The notes under the pieces are model-generated. The model made no database searches. It was not told the origin of the DNA and saw only the letters and a list, made by a program, of their open reading frames with translations. A DNA stretch of 64,000 nucleotides. Origin: Epichloe hybrida (taxonomy: Eukaryota > Ascomycota > Sordariomycetes > Hypocreales > Clavicipitaceae). The number at the start of each line of letters is the position of its first letter. The stretch's first letter is position 1. Positions 11,863 to 24,429 of the stretch are shown here, piece by piece. The DNA is taken from the NCBI GenBank assembly GCA_019022495.1, contig JAFEKR010000003.1, positions 2,480,001 to 2,544,000 on the forward strand. Direction: 5' to 3'. A program made the position numbers and the translations under genes.

Positions 11863-14800
11863 TCATACAGCCTGACTATATCCGCCGCCCAAACGTCTTC
11901 TTCCGTACTTCAAATACTTCCGCAGCTCGTCTGCCCAAAACACCAAACTGCAAAGAACCACCAACCTGAAAAGGTCTCCCAATCCAATCGCCTCTGTCTG
12001 GAATACCTCCTGAAGCCAGGGCATGTATATGACTAACAACTGGCAAATGACGCTGAGAGATACCGCCCAATTGAACAAATTGTTTGCAAAAAGCCCCATT
12101 TCTCCTCTAAAGATCGACTTGGACTCTGACCGACAGCTGAGTGCGTTGAACATGTCGAAGAAAACAAAACATGTGAAGGTCATTGTTGTGTCACTTCTCG
12201 TGACCTGCCCATCTGCCAACATTTCATGGCTGTAGATGAGCATTGTACCTATCACGATGATAGAGGCAGATGCCAGAACACGCATCAAAACTGCCTTGGT
12301 GAGCACGGCATCGTTCCGTCTCCTCGGTGGCCGATTCATCACATCAGGGTCGACTTTTTCTACACCAAGTGATTGTGCGGGGGGGCCGTCCATGATGATA
12401 TCTAAATATCTGTCAGTAATCATGATCCAAACATGGCAGCCCAAACATTGAGCATACTTATCCAGAGAATCTGCATCGCATTGAGCGGTGTTTTGAACCC
12501 GAAAAAGGTACATAGTAGAACAAGTGACAAGCTGGCGGCACTTGTACTGAGCTGGAACGTGAGAAAATTTTGAATGTTGTTGAAGATACCCTTGCCCTCT
12601 TCGATGGCTCGCAAAATAGTTGAAAAATCATCGTCAGTCAAAATCATGTCTGCAGCTTCCTTGGCAACGTCTGTGCCGTGCCGGCCCATGGATATGCCTA
12701 TATCAGCCTTTTTCAATGCCGGAGCATCATTGACTCCGTCACCAGTCATGGCAACAATATCGCCACGAGATTGCAGGGCTCGAATGATCTTCATCTTGTG
12801 ATCCGGATTTGTTCGGGCAAATATGGTTGTGTGTTGCATGGCTAGGGCGAGATCCTCTTCAGACATTTCGTCGACCTCATCGCCGCGAAGGACCGGACGC
12901 ACAGTGCCTTGACTGCCGGAGTGCTGACTGGCGACAGCAATATTCATGCCAAGTTGCTTGCCAATGGCGAGCGCAGTGGTCTCGGCATCGCCCGTAATCA
13001 TGACGACTTTAACGCCTCCTCGCATAAGCCTTCTTATGGAACGGCCGACACCAGGTCGTGGCGGATCACTCATGCCAACCAAACCAGCAAAGGTCAAATC
13101 CCGATAGACTTCTTCGTTTGCAATTGGGAGAGACCCACCATCGCTGTTGTCAGGACCGGGTGTACCGGTTCGAGATCCGTTTTGTCCAAGGCGGCCTCTG
13201 AGCGACCTCGAAACCGTGCCACTGGCAAAAGCCAAGACTCGAAGGCCTTTCGAGGCCATTGAATTAGCGGCTGCGAGAGCATCCTGACGCCTGGTTGAGT
13301 CAAGAACAATCTCTCTGCCGTCTTTATCAAGATAAGTGCTGCACGCCGCGAGGACCTTCTCGATAGCACCTTTCATGTACGCGTACTCCTTGTCGCCCTT
13401 TGAGTCAGAGCCGATCGTCACACCCATCCATTTTCTTTCGGAGCTAAACGGTGTCTCGGTTACTCGGGGTCCCACGGAGTGACGAATGTCATGTTCCCTG
13501 AACTTATCAAGCATATCCAACATCGCCACATCTGTCGGCTGCCCTACCCATCTCGATACAGTAGCTACATGACCTCGCCCAACGGTTGATGTTAGAACTG
13601 CAGATGCTGCGGCACCGCTCTCCGTATACTTTTGAGCAAGTCGCGCATTGTTAGCAATATTACCAATGCGCATGATCGTTAGAGAAGTTGGCGTCGTCTT
13701 GTCTTCGATCGAATCTGGGTCAGATGTAACATCAATTGGGTCACCGGCTCCAAAGTACCACATCTCAGATATCGTCATGTGGTTTGTTGTTAATGTGCCT
13801 GTGAGTTACGCATTGTCAATACACCAAACTGGATTCTCTCCAGCGGGCTTAAATCAAGAAACTGGAAAACGTACCAGTTTTATCAGTGCAGACAACATTT
13901 ACGGATCCAAGAGTCTCGACTTTGGGCATTCTGCGTACGATGGCGTTGTGCTTTGCCATTCGGTGAACACCGAGTGCTAGGGTGACAGTAACAATAATGG
14001 GAAGTCCTTCGGGGATAGCGGCGACGGCCAGAGATATGGAAATGGTGAAAATCTCCAACAACTTCTTGCCTTGCAGCCATCCTACGAATGAAATGAGTCC
14101 TATCACAACAAAGGAAGCCTTGCTGAGCTGACCACCAAGATCGTCCATCGACAGCTGAAGGGGCGAGCGCGGACTTTCCGTTCCTGATACACTCGTCGCA
14201 ATGGTGCCGAACTGTGTGTTTCCTCCTGTGGCAAACACGACACCCTGCCCATGACCTGATGTAACAAGCGTTCCCATGTATGCGATATTATGGGCTTCAT
14301 TCCCGCCGTCTCCACACTGGTTCTTGTCCAAGGATCCTGGCGCTAAGGGTTGAAGAAGCTGAAGGTGACTCAATCCCTGAGAATTAATTTGCCTCGGCCG
14401 GGCTTCGGCGGTGACTCGGACAGGCTCGGTTTCTCCTGTCAAGTTGGACTCATCAATCGTTAGATCGGCCGCCTTGGTGACGCGAATGTCGGCAGGAATT
14501 CGGTCGCCAGTAGTGAAGAAGACCAAGTCGCCAGGGACAAGCTGACCGGCCATTACTTTTGTCGAGACTGCGTCCATGGCATCTTCGACTGGAGTTTTCG
14601 TTCCTGGGCTACCGGGTTGGTCCACATCGCCATGAGCTGGTGGTGGCCATGACGGCGATTTTTTTGGCAAAGTAGTCGATGGTTTGCTGCTTCCACCGCG
14701 TACCAAATGCGCATGGTTGGGCACTAGGTGATTCAGTGCCTCGATAGACTGCTCCGATCTATATTCCTGGATGAAGCCCACCGTAACTACTATGGTCACG

Positions 14801-15289
14801 GCGACTGTGATGCTTATGGCATCGTCTAAGTTGCCTAATAGAAGAGACATCCCAGCTGACACAAGAAGCAGGATGATGAGAGGCTCTTGGAACTGCTTGA
14901 TGAAGCGTAGCCATAGAGGCTCTGGCGCTTCATGTGGGATCTCGTTCGGTCCGTAATCGCCCAGTCGCGTCAATGCGTCGTTTGCTGTGAGCCCGTGGCT
15001 CAATGATGTTCGGAGCTCGGCGGCGGCCTCGCTCGGTGTCATGTACGAAAAGTCGTCTGCCATGCCCTAGAATATTGTCAGTTGAATGGTGCTTCGGATT
15101 GCATACTTTCATAAGGAGCACTGGACGTACTCTTGCGTGCGAAGAAGTGGTGCGGACATGGCGTGGTCTTTGAGGCCCATCGCCATGCGATGAATTCAAG
15201 TCGGAGAGCTCCGAGATGGTGGGAATGCCAGATGTAGGGAGAAGAGGCTCCTTAGATGAGCCTTGGCCTCCTATCCATGGAATTTGCAT
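11863..15289 (-). CDS. PMR1: Golgi Ca2+/Mn2+ P-type ATPase (SPCA, PMR1 type)
   Basis: Exons are 15289-15131, 15066-13875, 13798-12458 and 12401-11863 (1,076 aa), with phases consistent at all three introns. The phosphorylation motif DKTGTLTTN is rebuilt across intron 2. Other P2A-ATPase marks are the LTGETEPV actuator loop and the hinge [17 protein letters not shown]. The transmembrane-6 motif [15 protein letters not shown], rebuilt across intron 3, carries the Asn/Asp ion ligands and the Gln that gives yeast Pmr1 its Mn2+ transport. A Pro/Ser-rich insert of about 40 residues ([13 protein letters not shown] onward) interrupts the actuator domain. The pump fills the Golgi with Ca and Mn for glycosylation and secretion. 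It is divergent from RAD21. Confidence 0.93.
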
Positions 15290-16342
15290 CGTCGTGGACA
15301 AGAATGAGGCTTTTTTTCAGAGCGGGTATGGCATGGAGGTGCTTAGATGGGAAGGGGCCTGAACCGCGTCGTCATGGAGGAAACTGTCACCTGAAACACA
15401 GGCTTATGAATTGCAAACAGAGCGCGTGATGGAGCGGCAGCTTAAACAAAAGAATTGCAACGAGATCAATAGCTGCGAGATTGAATTGAAGGTGAGGAAG
15501 AAGTATTGGCCTTTGAGGTCTGGGAGCGCACCGCGATCATGACCTGAAATTTCCTGTCATGGATTGAGCTTGCGCCGGGGGCATATCATATCGTGGATGG
15601 AATGAATACGTGGTACTTTGGGTGGGTCCCCGGATACCCAGATGGCAAAAAAACGACAAAACGGATTGAACAATCATCTTCCAGCGCCATCACGTGATCT
15701 GGTTGACGTGGAGACATCTTCCCCCCAAGCTGGCAGCAAGTTCAGGGAGTCAGAGGGACAGAGCGGACAGAGCGGAGTCCGGACAGAGCAGCACGGCGGA
15801 GTCTCAGGTGGCCCTGCCCACTGCCCGCAAGCGACCGAACTCACCAGCCACTTTTTTTACGCCATTCTGGGTCTTGGCTGTCCAAAAGTCCCAAAAGTCC
15901 CAAAAGTCGAATCCTCCTCTTCAGCACCCAGCGACTCTCGCCTGCAACTTCGAAGCCGCATCATCGCTACCGACTGTGTCTTTCGCGCTCGCTCAGCCCC
16001 CGCCGCTTGCCATCGCTCTGCGTCGCCGACATTCGCAGTCAATCTGAGCGATTATTTTGCTTTGCTCTATGAATTCGCGAGCTCTTTTTTGCGCGTTGTA
16101 GATTGTCGACACGGGTCCACGGCTCTTGTTTATCCTCCACCACGCGTGCGGCTCCTTCTCGCCCACCGTGTTTACTCGCTCCCGCTCCCGCTCCCACTCC
16201 CACCAACCCTCAACGCCGACAACTGCCCTGCGCGATTGCATCTGGGCAGGCCTCTCTCTTCAGCTACCCCTTGCTCGTCCGCCTCGAGCTATTCGAGCTA
16301 TTCGAGTAGCCGTGCAGCCGTGCAGCGTCGCAAAACGCCACC
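15290..16342. promoter_or_regulatory. Divergent promoter region PMR1/RAD21
   Basis: 1,053 bp between divergent ATGs. It holds short direct repeats: a 10-bp unit cccaaaagtc three times (about 15881-15908), a gggacagagcgg doublet near 15756, and CT-rich leader sequence with repeated cgctcc at about 16177-16201 before RAD21. The ATG of RAD21 sits in a good context (cgccaccATG). No coding region is supported here. Confidence 0.5.
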
Positions 16343-18265
16343 ATGTTCTACTCGGAGACGCTTCTCCAGAAGAGCGGGCCTTTGGCTCGCGTCTGGCTGT
16401 CCGCGAATTTGGAACGCAAGCTTTCCAAGAATCACATTCTCCAGTCAAATGTCACCGACAGTGTCGAGGCCATCATCACGCCGAACCAGGCCCCCATGGC
16501 TTTGCGCTTGAGTGGCCAGCTTTTGCTCGGTGTTGTCAGAATATACCAAAGAAAGACGCGTTACTTGTTAGATGACTGCAATGAAGCTATGATGAAGATC
16601 AAAATGGTGAGTATCTTACATCTCCTCGGCCAAAGTGCCCGTTGTCACGTCTCTAACGATCTGGTATAGGCGTTTCGATCTAGTGGAAACAATGACATGG
16701 CGGCCAACTTGCAAATGCCCAACCGCGAGGCCTTGCTTTTACCTGATCGCATCACGCCTTACGATAATTTAGAGCTACCGCCGCCCCCGGATGCTTCCTG
16801 GCTTCTGTCGCAGGTCGACGATATCACAGCCACGCCCGTCGGACGTAAAGGTCGCGTCAGCAACAGGGACATCAACCTGCAAGAAGATTTGGAAATCAGC
16901 CAATTTTTACAAGGCAGCAACGGTCAAGAAACGGATGACTTGTTGCCCATGGGCGACGACCTGGATCTTGAACTTGATTTCGGTATCTCCATGGACGACG
17001 GCCTGAGTCAGAGCATCGAAATGGGTCGAGACGCGCCGCCGGCTCGAGACGTCGAAGACGATGTCTTCAGTGAACTGGACTTCATGCCCCGCAAAGACCA
17101 AGCCGACGTGACTGACTTGCCGGTCAGAATTGCTGAAGGAGACAACGACATCGCCATGGGAGGGGACGAGGATTTCGGCTTCAACGTAGATGACCAGTCC
17201 GCCATGCCGGGAATGACGTCGGCTGCGGATGTGGACCGTGAAAGAATCTCGGAATCGCCACTTTCTGACATTGACGAGAGACTAGCTCAGGAAGTTGAAG
17301 CTGAATACGCTCGTCACAGTCACACAGACCTCTACGAGCCTCAGGAGGACACTGAACTTACCATTGTCCGGAGACCTGCCCAGCGAGCCAAGAAGCAAAA
17401 GATCATGATGCCAGATGACGAGATTGCGTTGTCCAGCAATCAAATCAAGCAGCAACAGGCTGATCGCCACAACATCATCAAGCCAGCCTCGTTCCTTCCG
17501 CGGGACCCTTTTCTACTGGCTTTGATGGACATGCAGAAGAGCGGTGAATTTGTTTCATCGATCATGGCAGAAGGTCGCAGCTCGGCTTGGGCACCGGAGC
17601 TTCGAGGTATGCTCTCTCTGGATGCTGTCCGTGGAATGAGCGAGCTCAAGCGGAAGCGTGACAGCGGCATCGCCGACGTCGAAAGCGATCATGGCGCCGC
17701 CAAGTCACCGCGTCTAGAATTGGGAGATGACACCGACTTTGGGTTTGATGGCAATGCTTTGGACGGCGATCACACTGCCGATGCTGATGGTACCGTGGTG
17801 GAAATCCCCGCCGCCGGCGATGATGACCACCATTTAGACCGCGAGGGCAGCCCAAGCAACGCGTTCGACGAAACAACGGCTCCTATCGTACATCCGCAAG
17901 ACAGTGGTCCAGTGTCTATTGGCACTAAGCATGCTGTACACATCCTGCGCGATCTCTTCGGGGCTGAGGCTGCCACAAATGCCGAGAAGAGAAAGAAAAG
18001 CTCCGTTGTCTTTCAAGATCTATTACCCGAGAAGCAAACCACCAGGGCAGAGGCAACCAAGATGTTCTTCGAGTGTCTTGTGCTGGCGACCAAAGATGCC
18101 ATCAAGGTGGAACAAGGACCCGGCCTTGGAGACGCCATCAGAGTTAGAGGCAAGAGAGGCCTCTGGGGAGACTGGACCGAACGTGAAGCCGGTGGCGAGA
18201 TTTCGAGCCAGGACGAGCCAGAGCCTGCGGCAGTGAGCATGACTGCAGTCGCTGTCGGGGCTTAG
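16343..18265 (+). CDS. RAD21: Mitotic cohesin kleisin subunit (Rad21/Scc1)
   Basis: Exons are 16343-16606 and 16670-18265 (619 aa) with a phase-0 intron. The N-terminus MFYSETLLQKSGPLARVWL through the LSKNHILQSNV block is the kleisin domain that closes on the SMC3 neck. The middle is long, acidic and disordered. The C-terminus (TRAEATKMFFECLVLATKDAI ... GKRGLWGDW) is the winged helix that binds the SMC1 head. Rad21 closes the cohesin ring and is cut by separase at anaphase. The meiotic paralogue Rec8 shares the fold, but the length and the conserved MFYSE...RVW N-terminus favour the mitotic form. Candidate separase sites cannot be fixed by eye. Confidence 0.93.
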
Positions 18266-19058
18266 GAAACATGAAACCTGACTGTTCTATGGACACATGA
18301 TGATACTCTATTTTGTCACGGACGAACCAACATAATTATAGTGTGTACGTGCTCGTGTATTATACTGGTTTTGTAAAGGCTTGGGCATTGGCTTATTGGA
18401 TTCTCAGATGGCGTTGCTGGGCGTTGCTGGGAGGTTGGATATGGAGATACCATTTTCTGTGCTTGGGGAGCACTGGGAGTACTGCCGGTCAGGGAGGGCT
18501 CTATGCACAGAAACAAAAGAGAGAAGGACATGGGATGAACTTGGTGTGCGTGCGGAGGCGTTGGAATACATACATATGCCCGGTTTAGCTGGACCCGGCC
18601 TCCATTATTGCTGTTTTTGCGTCGGTTGCGAGAGGATGCTTTTACAGGAAGGCAGGGCGAATGAATGATTCTATCTAGATAGCTTTACCAATTAAATGAA
18701 CGAGAATCGTCGAGTCCAATCGTTGCTCATTGCCTCGTAGCTTTGATTTTTCGTCTTTTTGAATAGTTGCCCGATGACACTCAAATTGTCTCGCGAGAAC
18801 AATAAATGGGATGTACATATATTATACATGTACGTATTACCTGTGTCGCACCCAGAGCGGCGCTGGCATCCCAACAACAAGGCAGGCATCAATCAGCATT
18901 TCATCCATGTCGATCAAGATAAAAGTGGAGACTAATACAAAAGCGAGTTTCTTATGTACTCTCGATCCTGGATTCCTGAGAACAAAGCCTTTTTCATCCA
19001 CATGCACTAAAATTACGCTCTGCCCACCACCCAAGACGCAGCAGTCAATTCTCCCAAG
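18266..19058. other. Intergenic region RAD21 to TBCA
   Basis: 793 bases with the RAD21 3' flank and TBCA promoter. A TATA-rich palindromic stretch (tacatatattatacatgta) lies near 18813-18832. Short open frames are present, but none looks coding. Confidence 0.5.
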
Positions 19059-19504
19059 ATGCCTCCCCCCACACAACTCGCCATCGCAGCCAGTTCTGTA
19101 TCGCGTCTCCTCAAGGAACAAGCCTCTTACCACAGGGAACTAGCCGACCAAGAAGCCGAAGTAGCCAAGCAGGAAGAGAGCATCAAGAAGGGCGGCAGCG
19201 ATGATGACGGCAACGCCGAGTTTATGCTGAAGCAGAGCGTACGCCTGTCCGGTTTGGCCCTCGACTCTTTTCAAAAAAAAAAAAAAAAACATGTGTAGTT
19301 GGCCGAGTGGAACGGACTAACTCGGGAGATGCACAGAAAACTGCTGTTGAGCAAACGAAGGCCGTGTTTGCGCCGCTGAAACAAAGGCTCGATGAGGCCG
19401 TGATAAAGTTGGAGGATCAGATTGCGCTGGCTGAGGAGGCAGGTGGCTCGGAGGGATTGGAGAATGCAAAGAAGGTTTTGGGGGAGGCCAAGACGTCATC
19501 TTGA
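19059..19504 (+). CDS. RBL2: Tubulin-specific chaperone A (tubulin-folding cofactor A)
   Basis: Exons are 19059-19238 and 19337-19504 (115 aa) with a phase-0 intron that includes a 17-A run. The protein joins NAEFMLKQS to KTAVEQTKAVFAPLKQRLDEAV, which matches the helical TBCA fold (three-helix bundle). It binds quasi-native beta-tubulin during dimer assembly. Length agrees with the family (about 105-120 aa). It converges on the THO7-like gene. Confidence 0.9.
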
Positions 19505-19752
19505 GTTTTTCTCAACTCTGAGAGAAAGGGGGAGAACTGGCGAGGCATGGAGGTCTACTACGATTGTGGTTTACGGGGTGGATTGAAGTAAAAAAAAGAA
19601 TGGGGCAATAGATCTGTCTCATGACATGAGGACGATAGTTAGGTGGTGGGTAATGTTGGTGTCCCTGATGGTCGTGATATCTCATTTTCAGTGAAAAATA
19701 TGATAGTACATGGCCCTGAATGGAAGGGCTACGATTGAAAACGCTCAGCTCC

Positions 19753-20802
19753 TTATTCATCAAGTTCCATTCCGTCCTCACTCTGGTTGTCTGGTGCTGC
19801 CCTCCGCGACTCCTCTTGGTCCTCTTGGTCCTCCATGTCGACGTCTGCTGTGCCCAGGTCGCTTTGATGCGAATGCGTTGCGCCATCTGGAACTTGCAGA
19901 TAGTGCGACGCACCTTGTGGTAATGAAGATGCTGTTTCAGACGGCGTTGGCGCAGACTTGGATCCCTTTTCAGGCGCGGGTGTGCCGTCCCTAGGCGTCC
20001 TTCCCGCGCTCGACGCCGCAGCATTCGCGGCATCCTCATCATTGTCGGCTTTCGTCTGCACATCCCCATCTGGTCGTGGTGTAGCATCCCCACTGGGAAC
20101 CGGCCTCGGCGTGGTGCCGACCCTCTCACCGTCTGCCTCGTCTTCGCCCTCCTCATTCATGCCCTCTCGTCTATCAACCTCCTCTTTCTCGTCGCGGATT
20201 TGCCGTCTCAACATCATGCCTTCCTCCATGATCCTGTTGAATTGTTCCCGGCGCTCCTTCCACGTCTCTTTATATGTTTCGCTTTCTCGTTCCAGCTCCT
20301 TGCATTCCTCCTCGAGTTTGGACAAGTTCGCAAGCTGATCCTCCCGCGGCCGCAGTAATCTGTTGGAAGTGATCCTCTCCGCTAGCTCATCAAACTTCTT
20401 CCTCTGGGTGAGCGTCGCCCGCGCGCCATCGAGCTGTTCTCGTAGCCGTCCGTTGCTGGTCCGTACGGTCTGGCATTCCGCCAGGATGCGCTGCTGGTCG
20501 GCAGCATATCGCTCGCGCTCGCGTCGGTTGGCGTCGTGAAGGAACTGAAGGCGCGCGATGCTGCTGTCAAAGGCGGCGAAGTCGAGCGTGAGGTCTTGTT
20601 TCAAGTTATCTTGGCCGGCTCGGGCACCAGCATCGCCCCCGTTTTGGGCCGAAGCGTCGAGTTTCGTGGCTTTGGATACAACAGAAGAGATGGAAGCGAG
20701 TCGTTTGGTGATTCGCTTGAAGGGCTTCTCCTCGACATTGAGAAGACGGAATTTGTGAAGCTCAGCTTCGCTCTTCTCGTCTAGCAGATCCCAGGAAGCC
20801 AT
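19753..20802 (-). CDS. THO7: THO complex subunit 7-like protein (Tho7/Mft1 family)
   Basis: Single exon, 349 aa, starting at the ATG at 20802 (MASWDLLDEKSEAELHKFRLL). Ten more codons are open upstream but begin without an ATG at a sensible context. The N-terminal half, EEKPFKRITKRLASI then a long helical region rich in Glu/Arg/Gln (about residues 85-230), is coiled coil, as in THOC7. The C-terminal third is a disordered Asp/Glu/Ser/Thr tail with TPRP repeats and an acidic end (DMEDQEDQEESRR). THO couples transcription elongation to mRNA export. The family call rests on the N-terminal motif. Confidence 0.75.
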   Translation of the reverse strand: MASWDLLDEKSEAELHKFRLLNVEEKPFKRITKRLASISSVVSKATKLDASAQNGGDAGARAGQDNLKQDLTLDFAAFDSSIARLQFLHDANRRERERYAADQQRILAECQTVRTSNGRLREQLDGARATLTQRKKFDELAERITSNRLLRPREDQLANLSKLEEECKELERESETYKETWKERREQFNRIMEEGMMLRRQIRDEKEEVDRREGMNEEGEDEADGERVGTTPRPVPSGDATPRPDGDVQTKADNDEDAANAAASSAGRTPRDGTPAPEKGSKSAPTPSETASSLPQGASHYLQVPDGATHSHQSDLGTADVDMEDQEDQEESRRAAPDNQSEDGMELDE

Positions 20803-21224
20803 CGCTTTAAGAGTCCTGGGGACTGCCTGCAAAAAATGGCTTTTTTTCCCCTCCTGGACAGCTTAATTGCCGAAATTTTTTCGTGCGTGTAAGAAGTCAG
20901 TCCTAGATCGAGCCAGAAATCGTTGGCCAGTTACGGAGACGGCTTTCGACGGGATAATTTGGTGTTTGTCAAAATCCAACGGCCAGCGTCGCCCTGGTCT
21001 GTGCCTTCCAGTCCACCAGCGCAAGCGGCGCCATTAAGTTTGAGCTGACTAATAACCCTCCGCACTGGTAGGCAAGCCATCCAGCCCCGTGCCGTTACCG
21101 TCACGTCTTGCCTTTCTCTGACTCCCTCCTCCTTTCTTCATTTTTCCGCCGAAACACGCTTGTTTTTGTTTCTCACTGAAAGCGCATACACTTTTTCAAT
21201 CGATCGCTCATTATCACCGCGCTC
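20803..21224. promoter_or_regulatory. Divergent promoter region THO7/CCCH gene
   Basis: 422 bp between divergent start codons, with a pyrimidine-rich leader (cctccttt-type) before the CCCH gene. No other feature is seen. Confidence 0.45.
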
Positions 21225-22811
21225 ATGTCCGAAGAAGAAAGAGATCTGTTGGCTCGCATCGGGCAACTCGCAGGTATTTACAAATCACAATCATACTAGC
21301 CATCCTGCGCCCGTCGCTGACCGGCCCCAGGCCAAATCAACAGACACAAAAGTCAACAAGCTGGAGTTGCGCCAGATCATCTACACACTGGCTATCGGCG
21401 TCCGTTTATCCCAGATGCCGCGCTCTGCTACGGTACTAACTACAGCAAAGGAGGGAATGCTTATCGTGGACGAGGCGCGTATCCTGGTGCCTCATACCGA
21501 GTTGGCAAACCGTCAGCCAGCCACCGCCATCGAACCCTTCATCTAAACCAAGCAGGAAATGCTTCCGATTCAAACGTGTCAAGTCCTGGCTTATTCCCGG
21601 GAAACTCGGGTTGGGTGTCTAGAAATGACCGCCATCGACAACTAATCAATGCAAACGTTTACGAAAAAGACACACAAACTCGTGTCAAAGCCATAGAAGA
21701 GACCAGAAAAAAGAAGCTCAAGGATCGCAAGACCCACGAGAAATCACGATTCAACGACTATCTCCGTACTCAGGCCAGAGCCGCTGATGCGACTGCTAAC
21801 TCTAATCCAACGGCAGGCAGGAATGAAGTCGTGATTGAAGGCATCCACTTCCATGTCGCTGACGGTGGGAAGAAACTTGTGAAAGCTCCTGGTAAGAGCT
21901 CCGGGATCAATAACGCAGATACACAACTCCCCCGTTACTAATACAGAAGTCCCAACGGGCACAGACGACCGGAGTTCAGCAACACCCAAGACAGCTGTAG
22001 TCGCTGGTGTGAGATTCCATCGGACGAAGACAGGCAATCTCGTGGCAAATAGAATCGTCCAAACACAACGGTATGTCGCCAAGCCCGTGGCGATCGCTAT
22101 GCTGACTATGAGCAGCTGCTCCGGAACCCGCAAAAAGGTGTCCCAACCTTGCAAGATCTTCTCAACGACCGGTAATACCTGAATTTCTCCAGACGAATCG
22201 GACGAGCATTCTCAAAACTCCGAGACGAGCCCGGTATGTGGCATTGCATGTACACTGACGACATAATAACAGGTTCCTGCCCCAAAGGTCCGTCTTGTCG
22301 ATACCAACACGACCCAACCAAGGTGGCCATCTGCAAGGACTTTCTCAAGGACGGCACATGTTCCAACGGCGAGTCCTGCGACCTTTCCCATGAAACCACC
22401 CCTGAGCGCGTGCCCAATTGTTTGCATTATGCGAAGGGCCACTGCACCAAACCTGACTGCCCATACACCCACTCCAAAGCCGCTCCTGGTGCCCTGGTTT
22501 GCGAGGCGTTCGGCTTTTATGGCTTCTGTGATAAAGGAGCAGATTGTGCTGAACGCCATGTCTACGAGTGCCCTGACTTTAGCAACACCGGCACATGCAA
22601 GACCAAGGGGTGTAAACTCCTCCACCGTGAAAGGGCCAGCGTCCTGCGCAATCAGGCCGCCAAAGCAGTCGATGCCATGGATGAAGACGTTTCGAGCGAC
22701 GAAGAACCCATTGACTCAGATGACGTTGACTCGGACGAGGTCGCAGAGTATATCGACGCGGACTCGGATGATTCTGATTTTGAACACCAAAAGGACTTCA
22801 TTCCGCTTTGA
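21225..22811 (+). CDS. Five-finger CCCH zinc-finger protein, ZC3H3/Red5 type
   Basis: Exons are 21225-21273, 21331-21891, 21947-22070, 22116-22171 and 22273-22811 (442 aa). All five phases are consistent, and the last junction rebuilds FSTTG-SCPKGPSCRYQH. The C-terminal half holds five tandem CCCH fingers: (1) CKIFSTTGSCPKGPSCRYQH, (2) CKDFLKDGTC...H, (3) CLHYAKGHC...H, (4) CEAFGFYGFC...H, (5) CPDFSNTGTC...H, and then an Asp/Ser-rich acidic tail. Five such fingers in a row are typical of human ZC3H3 and, I believe, fission yeast Red5, both in nuclear RNA decay or poly(A) export complexes. The N-terminal half is basic and Ser/Asn-rich with no recognised domain. The ZC3H3 orthology is inference. 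Confidence 0.78.
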
Positions 22812-23493
22812 AACATGGTTGCGCAATGCTGCCCATCGTAAGTTTTGATACCCTGCTAAAGTCACGAAATCGTGGATGAGGAGAAAAAAAGAAGATTGAG
22901 TGGCTGGGCAAGACATTGTATAACAAGCCAGCATTCATGACACTCGTGCGATTTCATTTCTTCTTTGTCGGACAGCCTTCCATGCATATTGGAGTAACTG
23001 GGCTCGGCGGAAGACCTTTTTCTGCAATGTGCGTGCTATATTGAAGTGCGCTTGCAAATGAATCCCTTTGTGTGAAGACACAATGAGGAAAGGATTACAT
23101 AGACATGAGACATAGACCGTTGATATAATATGAGGACTAAATGAATTATTAATCAATTGAGAGTCATGAAATCTGTGACGACGGCCAAAAAAAAAAGGAA
23201 GAAAAGAAGACTGGGGAGGTACGTTGTAAAGTCAGATCTGTCACAGTTCCCCTCATTAGGCGTAAACAAAAATTGGATTCAAAAGAGTGTGGTAGTTTCT
23301 ATTCACGGGATGTTGAATCTCGTCACTTATTGAAGCGTGAACAGTAGGCATACATGATCATGATAGACGTACAGGGTTCATATGGAGTTGCTTGAAGGTT
23401 GATGATGGCATGAAGCACAAAGCAGAGGTCCACATGTTCATCCGTACTTTACACTTCACACTTCACACAAGGCTGACAGCTGCCATGTCCGCT
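22812..23493. other. Intergenic region 3' of CCCH gene
   Basis: About 680 bases of AT-rich sequence leading into a large tetranucleotide array. No coding signal is seen. Confidence 0.45.
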
Positions 23494-23698
<205 letters not shown>

Positions 23699-24215
23699 GC
23701 TCACGGGTCACAAGACACAACATGCAATCAATAGTCGGTCCTTGCACCCTTTCATTCGTTACTGTTTGTGAATCAAGCAGAGTCGGACGATGCCGTCGAA
23801 CAAGCCACAGAAAGCGGTTCGTTCGTTTCGGAGAATTCCCCCCCCCACCCCCCTCCCCCGCTGAAAGCAGGACCCTGATGTGCTCCTGCCAATATGTACT
23901 CCGTGCTCCGTACTCGCTCCCAAAACATGCCACTGACGAACGACAAAGGCGAACGCGGCGTCCCTTCTTTCTACTACCCAGTCAACAACAATTAACCGCC
24001 CTTTTCACGGCGCGTCTTGAAACAGCGAACAGCTCCGTTGTGTCGAATGATGCCGATGCTCCATTGACGAAAAGGCAACCAGCGACGGCCTGGCCAAGGG
24101 ATAAGAGGACTCGGCGTTGTCGTCGCGCGTTTCTGTCCATCGTAATCGCAAGCATTCTACTGCTTGTACCGCCACAGCTCAGCCCCCCTCGCCGAGATCA
24201 TCGTCTCTTCTACCG

Positions 24216-24385
24216 CAAGACGAAGGACGTAAGACGCAGGACACAAGACGCAGGACACAAGACGAAGGACGTAAGACGCAGGACACAAGACGCAGGACAC
24301 AAGACGCAAGGACACAAGACGCAGGACACAAGACGCAGGACACAAGACGCAGGACACAAGACGCAGGACACAAGACGCAAGACAA
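24216..24385. repeat. Minisatellite with 14-bp unit (two 7-mers)
   Basis: About a dozen near-identical copies of acgcaggacacaag, with variants aaggacgta and acgcaag. The array lies in the presumed leader of the Nif1-like gene. The unit is two related heptamers (GACGCAG and GACACAA). The same heptamer family recurs on the other strand near 59.4 kb. Confidence 0.92.
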
Positions 24386-24429
24386 ACTGTCGTCAACCCA
24401 TAGCTTTTGCAGTGCAGACATTGTCAACC

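Noticed and set aside
22172..22272. A small extra exon in the CCCH gene (acgaatcgg...gagcccg)
   Set aside because: Including it breaks the phase into the first finger, while one 101-nt intron restores FSTTGSCPKG.
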